Below are positions 56,221 to 64,000 of a DNA stretch of 64,000 nt, in pieces. The DNA lies in assembly GCA_012934845.2 (NCBI GenBank), contig WNNJ02001418.1, positions 85,139 through 149,138 on the forward strand, read 5' to 3'. The DNA is from Pomphorhynchus laevis (lineage: Eukaryota > Acanthocephala > Palaeacanthocephala > Echinorhynchida > Pomphorhynchidae). Position numbers and translations under genes: made by a program. Position 1 is the first letter of the stretch. Each line of letters opens with the position of its first letter. Below the pieces are notes generated by a model that was given only the letters and a program-made list of their open reading frames with translations, did no database searches and was not told where the DNA came from.

Positions 56221-56516
56221 CGCTTATCGACGTAGTATTTTTGCAGACTTTATCATAATCTTTTTTATTTTTCATGTTCATCGCTCTAGCGATGAGCATT
56301 TACCACTCACAAATGTCAATCCATCGCTTAACGACATGGTATTTTTGCAGACTTAATCATAATCCATTTTATTTTTCATGTTGATCGCTCTTGCGATGAA
56401 CATTTACCACTCACAAATGTCAATCCATCGCTTAACGACATGGTATTTTTGCAGACTTAATCATAATCCATTTTATTTTTCATGTTCATCGCTCTTGCGA
56501 TGAACATTTACCACAC
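56221..56516. repeat. 104-bp tandem repeat with internal hairpin, about 2.9 copies
   Basis: GTATTTTTGCAGACTT starts at 56235, 56339 and 56443, an exact 104-bp period. Each unit holds an inverted repeat ATGTTCATCGC-TCTT-GCGATGAACAT (one or two changes in copies 1 and 2). It begins about 50 bp after the last + strand OSBP exon. Confidence 0.9.
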
Positions 56517-56677
56517 ATTTTTAGCAATATTTTACTTCTGAAATCGTTTGTTTGCACCGTTAATATTTGAAATGTTAGGATTTTATTTAACATTGTCGTA
56601 TCTAATTTTGCTTAATTGTTAAACGTTTTGAAAGTGACCAAGTAGAGGAATTATTAATTTATTTAGACAACTTTACA

Positions 56678-56706
56678 ATATTTCGGTGATCACTATCATC
56701 ATTACC
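56678..56706 (-). ncRNA. Hammerhead-like motif, degenerate
   Basis: The minus strand reads GGTAATGATGATAGTGATCA then CCGAAATATTGTAAAG. GTGATCAC is self-complementary between an ATGATGA box and CGAAA. The CGAAATATTGTAA end is shared with the motif at 23911-23938, so both probably derive from one Penelope-like element type. Confidence 0.35.
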
Positions 56707-56746
56707 AGTTAAACTCAATAATAATGCAAACAAGGAATTAATTCAA

Positions 56747-56782
56747 AGCTTCCTGCTTTGAATTAATTTAAAGCAGGAAGCT
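56747..56782. repeat. 13-bp perfect inverted repeat
   Basis: AGCTTCCTGCTTT (56747-56759) and AAAGCAGGAAGCT (56770-56782) are separated by a 10-bp AT loop. No termination or other role is implied. Confidence 0.8.
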
Positions 56783-57175
56783 AAATGATTTGAAATTAAG
56801 CAAAGTTTAACTAAAATATGTAATAGAAAATTAAAAAAATAAAATAAAAAGTAAATTAAAGATGACTATCAAGTTTGGAAAAGCACTTTTATAATATTTT
56901 ATAATTAATATATTTATTCGAAATAAATTATATTACTGCCTTTCCTGCTACGTTTGGTGCATTACAGAAATTATCCTGTGGATATTGACAATAGACGTAT
57001 TGTCAATTGCTGATTGACAATATCCATAATCAGGTAAACCAGAGGATATATTTTATATTTATATAAAATATACTTTTTATAAAATATACACTGTAACTAA
57101 GAAATGAAGTAAGAGCTAAATTACAGATGATCTATCAAATAGCTTGTTCTTCATCCGCTTCTATAAATTGAATCC

Positions 57176-57509
57176 AAGAATTAGAGAAAACGTGTAATTT
57201 ATAAACGCGATCCTTATATTATCAGAACGTGTTTTAGCTACCCCAACTGACTTTCTTCGATGTGGAGAAGCATCGACTTTACTCCGAGTTTATCTCGGAT
57301 GACCGAATTCATAAGTCTAAGTCTAAGAATCTCCAAGTCTAAGACCGGCTTCACAGCGAAGGAATGTCATTTCGCTAATCAGTATCCGTGATATTTCCTT
57401 TCGATTAAAAACTAAAACTCATGACCATAGGTTAAGATATGAACGAAGATTGTGCGGTAAACCAAAAACCTCGCCTGGGTCTAAGAATTAGAGAAAACGT
57501 GTAATTTAT
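57176..57509 (-). mobile_element. 5'-truncated LINE insertion with 27-bp target duplications
   Basis: A perfect 27-bp direct repeat (AAGAATTAGAGAAAACGTGT...) at 57176-57202 and 57483-57509 brackets 280 bp. On the minus strand that insert reads LVYRTIFVHILTYGHEF, then after decay NSVIRDKLGVKSMLLHIEES. This is the C-terminus of the same kind of RT as the LINE at 58-61 kb. Long direct repeats around a 3'-end LINE fragment are the expected mark of target-primed insertion. Confidence 0.65.
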
Positions 57510-58000
57510 TTATTATAAATCTAAAAGTTGTATTGTCAAATACAATTTTTGTCGAATTGGATTTTACAATTCATTAATAATGACTTGATTGAGATCAGCT
57601 AATGTGATATCTCGAAATTTCATAGCATTCCTTGTTGTAGGCGCTTTTTCAATGCGGTATCAGTTTGACTTAGTATCGATTTTATCGCGATAACTGTAGG
57701 TGTCTCATATATATAGTAGCTATACGTTCACGCGTTGTTTTCCGCTTGAAAATACATGGGGGTCGCGGAAATTATACATTTAAATTTATTAACAATTACG
57801 TTAATTTACTCATTTACGTGAATTTTAAGTATCTATAATTCAGAGATGGCGATACATTAGTAATAATGAAACTGCGTTTTTGAAAATTATATTTGATCGA
57901 CAAAATAGCTGAATTATTGATTTACTGAACTATTGATTAATCTATCACATATAATTTACTGTCCTCTATTACTTTGAGCAATGGATACTGAAATATAAAT

Positions 58001-58032
58001 ATATTGAAGCTTCTGTTATTAGCGTCATCAGG
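58001..58032 (-). ncRNA. Hammerhead-like motif, degenerate
   Basis: The minus strand reads CCTGATGACGCTAATAACAG then AAGCTTCAATATATT. The CTGATGA box is present but the GAAA box is changed and helix II is weak. Listed because it recurs with the motifs at 23.9, 54.8 and 56.7 kb. Confidence 0.25.
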
Positions 58033-58042
58033 TCCCGCTTCA

Positions 58043-59976
58043 CTAGACGGACTTGTACAAAGAACGCATTGCTGCGTTAGCTAAACAAATCCGCTTCTCA
58101 ATCTCCTTAATGTTCCTGTCGTTGCTCGAGGACAATACCCTAAGATACTTAAAGTCCTTCACATCAGGAAGAAGCTTTTCTCCAATCCGGGTTGGCATTG
58201 ACACCTGAATCGTAGACGAACACATAGAGACAGTCTTGGAGGTACTAACCTACATCCTTGCCGCTTGGAATCCCATCGTGAATCCATATAGTAGTCATTT
58301 TGAATCCTCAGGACATGTAGCCAACAAGATAACATCATCGGCAAAAATCAGAGATGTTATCCTGATGAAACCAAACCGAAGACCGACATCCGAATAAGCA
58401 TCCCGTCTCGTAATTTTGTCCATGTGAACAAGGAACAAAAGTGGAGACAAAGGATAACCCTGACAAATCCCAACATTTACTAGAAAAAATTCAGACTTCC
58501 TAACTAAAACACAAACACAATTCATACTTTGTTCGTATAGAGAAGTCACATTTATCCTTATATGGTGTTTTGTTCCATACTCACGTAGTACCTCCAACAA
58601 CCTCTCTCACGGAACTCGGTCGAGCCCCTTCTTCGAATCTACAAAGCACATGTAGTCTGATTGAGCGAAATCCAAAGATCTATCGAGGATAGTTGAGAGA
58701 GCAAATAGCTGATCCGTAGTTCCATTACCTGGACGAAAGCAGCATTTTTCCTATTTCAACTGTTTCTCAACTCTAGGCCGTATCCTTAACTCAAGAATCC
58801 TAGCAAATTGCTTACCAGTTTTGCTAAAAGAGTGATTCCTGATAATGGAACTCTTCTGTCTCCTTTCTTAAAGTTCGGTACAAACACCTCCCCCCTTAGT
58901 TCGCCACTCAGTAGGAGCTTTGCCCGACTTCGATGTAATTTAGAAGATCTGTGTTAGCCATCAACATCGGCTACTCCAGAAGACTTGACATTACGGAGTT
59001 TTTTAACAACAGCAATGACCTCTTCCAAAGAGATGAGCTCTTCCGTTGTTTCTAAAGGCTCTACTTCTACAAGATAAGGCATATCCATCGGATTATGGAG
59101 GCTCCAAAAATGTTCTTTCCAGCAACTAAGAATTTGTCGAACGCTTTATCCAAATCTACAAAGCACATGTAGACCGGTTGAGCGATCTTCCAAGATCGTT
59201 CGAGGATAGTTGAGAGAGTAAAGAGCTGACCCGTCGTCGTTTCACGAACTGGACGCAAGTCGCATTGTTCCTCTTCCAACTGTTCCTCAACCATAGGCCT
59301 TATCCTTAACTCAACAATCCCAGCAAATAACTTACCAGCTTGGCTAAGAAGAGTTATGCACCGTTTATTGCAACATACTCTTCGCTCACCTTTAAATCGG
59401 TACCACCACCCCAGTTCGCTACTCACTAAGAACCTTGCATCTTCAATGCAACGTTGGAGATCTGTATTAGCAACTTCATGCCTACAACGTCAAGAACCTT
59501 TAAAGCTTCAGGTCGAATCTCATCTACTTCAGAAGACTGACATTACGAAGTTTTTTAACAACAGCAATAACCTCTTCCAAAGAGATGAGCTCTTTAGTTG
59601 GTTCTAAAGGCTCTATGTTTACAAGAGAAGGCATAACCATTGGATGAAGGAGACTCCTTAAATGCTCCTTCCAACAACCAAAAATTTCTTAAATGTCAGT
59701 CAGCATAGACACTCTCTTGTCATAGACAGTTCGAGGAGTTTTCTGCTTTCCAACACGAAGGTTCTTGATCGTCCTCCAGAACATATTCGAATCTGACCTA
59801 TAATCAAGTTCTAAGTGCTCTCTAAACTTCTTCCAAGCCGCCTTATTCACTTCGGTAACTGCTCGAGATGAAGCTCTCTTTGTCCTTCGGCTTATAAGCC
59901 AGCTTCTTCTGTTGAACAAAATCTCCAACTGTTGGTGTCTACAAAGCAGGTCTAGTATTTCCTCCGCGACAAGCAC
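58043..59976 (-). pseudogene. RT of an APE-type LINE with a duplicated segment
   Basis: Minus strand: 59976-59689 is the pre-RT linker (AAWKKFREHLELDYRSD ... KNLRVGKQKTPRTVYDKR). 59680-59110 carries the fingers and motif A (VYMCFVDLDKAFDK). Then 59110-58610 repeats the same interval in a second, diverged version. 58600-58295 has VGICQGYPLSPLLFLVHMD (motif B) and SLIFADDVILLA (motif C). 58225-58043 is the thumb (DFKYLRVLSSSNDRNIKEIE). Many stops. The protein belongs to the LINE whose endonuclease is at 60305-61001. Confidence 0.8.
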
Positions 59977-60304
59977 CTAAGTCCGTCGAGCCACAACTTT
60001 TCGGAGTTGCTTTGGCAAGCGAGGATCTGAACATATCTTTTTCCTGATCAATGTTTCTCTACCGGCAACCGAAAGAAGGCCTCCCGGATGTAGCAAGAAA
60101 AGCGTTCTTTGACAGAAACAAATGCTTTACGCTTCCAGCACGCCCTCATATAACGTTTGTGTTTACCATGCTTATCTAGAATGCGATCCTGTCATCGAAA
60201 TTTACTAACTACCAGGTAATGATTGGTTGACAGCTTAGCCCCTTTATTCACAAAAGTGTCCAGAACATAACGTCGCAGTCCTGATGCAACGTTTACAAAA
60301 TCGA

Positions 60305-61001
60305 TCATTGATCTTTGACTAAGTATATCCATAGATGCCATCTACATCTATGAATCTCCTTGTGCATAAACATGGTGTTGGTTATCCATAAATTGTTACG
60401 AGAACACAAGTGCAATAATTCAACACCACTCGCATTCAGATCAGAGAGTCCGTTCCTCCCCAACACTCCCTTCCAAGTGTTACTGTCGCTACCAATATGA
60501 ACATTGAATCCACCCAATGGAACGAGGGAATTTCCCACAGGAGTACTATCAAGCAGAGCCTGAATATCTTCCACGAAGGCTGCGTATCCCGAGATTATGT
60601 TGGGAGCATACGCACACACAACAGTTATCCCCTTTCCCTCTTTAACTAAAAGTCTCAGAGACTCCAACCTTATTGTTCACTGGGTTCAACCTTTCTACCT
60701 TGAATGATTACCGGGGACTTGTAAGTATCCCTACACCCGCATGTCGCCGCTTTCCGTTGGTAATTTCCTAATAATTTTAAGTCCAACCTTGATCTAAAAG
60801 TTTAGTTCCAGTTCCAGAATAGGGAAGAGAAGTCACTCCCACTATTTCTATACCGAAACGTACTATCTTTTCAACTAATTCTGGTTCGTTCCCCGCCAGT
60901 GAGATGGCATTCCACGTTCCTACATGAAGGCTAGTCCACTTCAGATGTTGATGCCGCTTTCGCTTCTCCGTACAGCTGCCTGGTGACACGGCATCCGACA
61001 A
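60305..61001 (-). pseudogene. APE endonuclease domain of the same LINE
   Basis: The frame 61001-60777 reads HVGTWNAISLAGNEPELVEK and EIVGVTSLPYSGTGTKLLDQ, the start of an apurinic-endonuclease-like fold. Here the catalytic Glu position lies within decayed sequence. 60667-60305 continues ITVVCAYAPNIISGYAAFVE and LVPLGGFNVHIGSDSNTWKG (normally LLGDFNxH; Asp replaced by Gly), with TNTMFMHKEIHRCRWH. The missing Asp and the gap between frames show decay. Clade: RTE- or CR1-related, not settled. Confidence 0.8.
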
Positions 61002-61097
61002 TGAAAACTCCTCTGGTCAGTGGTGAGTTGATCATTGTTCTTCACACTTTATTTATATTTCGTAATTTTGTTGTTTGTCATTTTCATTGTCTTGGTT

Positions 61098-61370
61098 TGT
61101 TTGTTCGGCTATCTCCCGTTCCCGATATCTTTTGCTGATCCAACATCGCTACTGTAAGGAAACAAGTCTCCATGGCTCTCTTCCGCTTTATCTTCCATTG
61201 TTCAATCTGCCGTTGGAGTCATATGAGTGATTTTGTTTGTTCGGCTATCTTCCGTTTCCGTTATCCTTTGATGATCCAACATCGTTACTGTAAACAAAAC
61301 AGATCTCCGAGACTCGCTTTCGCCTTTTCGTCTATGGTCTAATCCACCTTTGGAGTCATCGGAGGGATCT
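61098..61370 (-). repeat. Tandem 5' monomers upstream of the LINE
   Basis: Two units of about 136 bp begin TTTGTTTGTTCGGCTATCT(C/T)C at about 61097 and 61233. Both end with a ...TGGAGTCAT... phrase. They lie just upstream of the endonuclease, followed by a GC-richer GGGCCGCACCACGAAAAGGC (61470-61489). Tandem monomers in a LINE 5' UTR often act as promoters; that role is inferred. Confidence 0.65.
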
Positions 61371-61519
61371 GATATAGTCTATGAAAACACTATTTCTACT
61401 TCTGATGCAAGTAGGCCAATTATTTTGCTGTTGATCGACGAATGTCGAACATGTGTTGCCTGGGCCGCACCACGAAAAGGCTAATTGGCAATAGGTGCCA
61501 TCTTAATACTTAATCGACT

Positions 61520-62240
61520 GCCATCTAGTTGCCCCTAATTTTGCTTCATCGTTAAACTATTTCATTTTAACAATTTATCATATTAACAGTCATCACATGA
61601 TTTGTTTAAATAAATATTTTGTTTTGATGATTTGTGACTTTTGCTCTGAATCGCATTAATTCAGTACATTTACGCTGCATGTATTTTCTTTGAAGCATTT
61701 GCTAATTAAACTTTTATCATTCGGATATTTGTGCTATTCAATAACTAAAGATAAAAAAATAAAGATAGGAAGTAAAACTAATAATTAATTAAAGTTGATT
61801 TTCCAAAGATCGTTTTATTCAAAAAGGGTTTGTATGCATTCATTCGTTCTTTCCTTGTATAATAAACTCATTAATTATTTATTTATTATAAACATCTAAT
61901 TATCGCCAACTATTGTCGTGATTATCGACATATAGTGTTATCGTTAATGTCCATAAAATGCAGTCAACATTGAATTGCGACCTATTCCTTTACATTCCTT
62001 ACATTCTATACATTCATGACTCCTACAAATATTGCAAAATTAAGTTTATAAGCATAACAATACGGAAGTTTCGACATTGCAATTTAATCTCGAATTTGAA
62101 TTTAATGTCTTTATTTTCTTAAAGCTTTTTAAGGCTTTCTTTTATATTATTTTTTAATATTTTTACACAATCTTTATATCTACTTTATTGATATATCCTT
62201 TGCTTTTGTACTTTTTACCAAAAAATGATTATTTAATTAT
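61520..62240. other. AT-rich spacer
   Basis: No gene or repeat copy recognised. Confidence 0.5.
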
Positions 62241-62811
62241 AAATAATTATTATGATTATTATGATAATCATAAAAATCGAGAATTCCTGGCAACCGAGTT
62301 ATCAAAGGTGTGTACAGGAGTTAATGTGGAACCGCGACTACAACGGGTAAACAGCTGTCATCAATTTAACCACCGAGCCACTTGTCGAAGCGAAGAGGCT
62401 AGGCTCGACATCGTCTGCAATGGACTATCAGGTACCAGATACGAACGAACGTTTATGGACGTTACGGTATTCAACCATCATGCTCCCTCATGTGCATCAA
62501 ATAGAGAAACAGCATTCGATTTCCACGAGTCGAGGAAAAGATCAAAATATGCGGAGCGCGTCACTGATATTGAGAGAAGCAGATTTATTCCACTCGCGTT
62601 TACCGTTACAGGTGCTGCTGGACCAGATGCCTCGGTTCTGCTGAAGACAATCGCTCGCTTGCAGGCTGCACGGGGAAGCATAAGTTACGCGGAAAACCTA
62701 TGTGACCTGAGACGATTCATTGGTTTCTCGCTGTGTCGAGCCGCATCGCATGCGATAAGGGGATGTCGTTCGATTCAGGGCCATCCGTTCTTCTTTACGG
62801 TCAATCCATAG
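62240..62811 (+). pseudogene. C-terminal module of the unusual RT element (62-kb copy)
   Basis: The frame reads DNHKNREFLATELSKVCTG, NVEPRLQRV, EARLDIVCNGL, MDVTVFNHHAPSCAS, FDFHESRKRSKYAERVTDIE, RSRFIPLAFTVTGAAG and LRRFIGFSLCRAAS, closing at a stop near 62811. It is in one frame for about 190 codons, without the upstream CxCG/HALSC or RT parts. It aligns throughout with 19260-19814. The long open frame may reflect recent insertion rather than function. Confidence 0.75.
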
Positions 62812-62949
62812 AAGGCCGACTTTTTCAACTTGAGAGAAAAAAAGGAAACTGATGAACTTAATCAGGTTTTCATTTAACATTTACAATGCTATCGAACATT
62901 ACGGCCTATTTGAGGATAACGAAGTTTGTACATTCTTTAATAAATAAGT

Positions 62950-63720
62950 CTCATTTAAAAAAATGATAATCATATTATGTAACTAATTATTTAAGTAATT
63001 ATTGATTATTGACAGAAGTAAATAATCTGTTGTCACGTATATTACAAACATTTTTATTAGTAAATAGTTATTAAATAATTAAAATAATTAATAATTAATT
63101 ATATTAATTATTTTAATTAATAATAATTAATTAATTAATAACTACATTACAAAATGTAGTTAACTAAATATTTTATATATTTTTCAGTTTATTGCGGATT
63201 TATTTTTTGATAAAAATTTAGATATATTTATATATCTATTTCATTTATTATATATTTATTTCTTTATATATTTATAATGATTTATGAAATTTATATTTAA
63301 ATTTAGATATATTTATATCATTTATTATATATTTATTTCTTTATATATTTAAAATGATTTATAAAATTAATATTTAAATTTAGATATATTTATATATTTA
63401 TTTCATTTATTATATATTTATTCCTAATATTTACTTCAATTATGTGTTCAAACAATAATAAAATGTATACCATTAAAATACTAGTATTTGACGAAAATTA
63501 AAAAATATTAGAATCCATTATGTTTAAATAATTATGTTAATAATTAAGCATTTAGTTCATCCTAAACTTCAATTCCTAGATTTTAGTCTCGATTTATTCT
63601 AAATTGCAATTTTAAATTCACTAAAGTTTAGCTTGCCGATTATAGCAGCGGTGATCGAAATAAAAAATATGGTGTTTAATAATAAATGCTATATGTCTTA
63701 ATGGTTTATAATATTTCTTT
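62950..63720. other. AT-rich DNA with an about 80-bp degenerate tandem repeat
   Basis: The phrase AATTTAGATATATTTATAT recurs at about 63214, 63299 and 63377, each followed by TATTATATATTTATT. No coding sequence. Confidence 0.6.
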
Positions 63721-63743
63721 TAAAATGTAGTCTTAGCACTAAC

Positions 63744-63964
63744 CCAATGCAGCACGTTTTTCATTTTCGGCTTCTAGAATTCGTCTGGCCTTACGCTGTT
63801 TGTCTTCAAGGCGTACTTTTTCTTCATTTGCTTCATCCCACTTTGCTAATTCCATTAGACGCTGATCTGGTCTTCGTCTCGAATCCGTAGGGGCAACATC
63901 TCCCTCTTCTTCGTTTAGTTGTACTGCTAACGTAGTGAAATTATACATCCGCGATAGATAAGAA
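63744..63964 (-). CDS. OSBP: OSBP C-terminal exon on the opposite strand
   Basis: Between a GTTTAG acceptor and a TTGG|GTTAGT donor, the minus strand reads SYLSRMYNFTTLAVQLNEEE, VAPTDSRRRPDQRLMELAKW and DEANEEKVRLEDKQRKARR. This is the conserved end of the ORD in animal OSBP (APTDSRLRPDQRLME, KWDEAN, EKQRLEEKQR). Entry phase 2 fits the CC| end of the + strand exon at 56169 (giving Pro across the junction), and exit phase is 1. It is on the wrong strand for the gene at 24-56 kb: inversion, misassembly or a second gene copy. The final coding exon is outside or not seen. Confidence 0.9.
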
Positions 63965-64000
63965 CTAAACTGATGGCAATCAGTTTAGAATATAATTTTT

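Noticed and set aside
62420-62880. Three frames overlapping the 62-kb RT module
   Set aside because: Other-frame shadows; only the 62240-62811 frame aligns with the sister copies.

Overview
The window is eukaryotic and almost certainly metazoan. It is AT-rich, with one spliced housekeeping gene spread over tens of kilobases, no operons, and a dense layer of decayed retroelements. I infer an invertebrate, possibly a flatworm such as a trematode. The reasons are very short introns (46-58 bp) beside multi-kilobase ones, CR1-like LINEs with a PHD-like ORF1, Penelope-like elements, and 360-380 bp dispersed/tandem repeats carrying hammerhead-like sequence boxes. The host assignment is an inference.

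Layout. 0-23.7 kb is a retroelement graveyard. It holds fragments of an unusual reverse transcriptase (RT) family with a Cys-rich N-terminus and a conserved C-terminal module (560-3178 +, 3562-4560 -, 19200-19814 +, 22026-22978 -). A Ty3-type element (4550-7386 -) is fused to one of these fragments. A compact LTR element encodes only an intact Gag-protease (8005-9680). Two related CR1-like LINEs lie head to head (9.8-13.9 kb - and 14.8-19.1 kb +); the second is split by (TA)n plus a tandem 380-bp repeat. A third LINE type (19.96-21.4 kb -) and Tc1/mariner-like transposase pieces (14.4 and 23.1-23.7 kb) complete the block.

24-56 kb is a gene for an oxysterol-binding protein (OSBP family) on the + strand. 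A PH domain (31.0-31.4 kb), a coiled-coil/linker (33.8-37.1 and 44.7 kb) and most of the sterol-binding ORD domain (50.1-56.2 kb) can be assembled across exons in consistent phase. A likely first coding exon lies at 24.1 kb. Introns hold Penelope-like remnants (30.6, 43.4-44.3 kb), LINE fragments, SINE-like and hammerhead-like repeats, and minisatellites.

56-64 kb contains a decayed APE-type LINE (57.2-61.4 kb -) with a duplicated RT segment and duplicated 5' monomers, another fragment of the unusual RT family (62.2-62.8 kb +), and an exon for the C-terminal part of OSBP (63744-63964) on the MINUS strand. That exon is in the right phase to follow the last + strand exon. This implies an inversion, a misassembly, or a second inverted OSBP copy.

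Only OSBP looks like a functional host gene. The Gag-protease ORF (8290-9411) and the LINE ORF1 (12756-13937) are the only mobile-element reading frames that look intact. I saw no tRNA, rRNA or CRISPR features.
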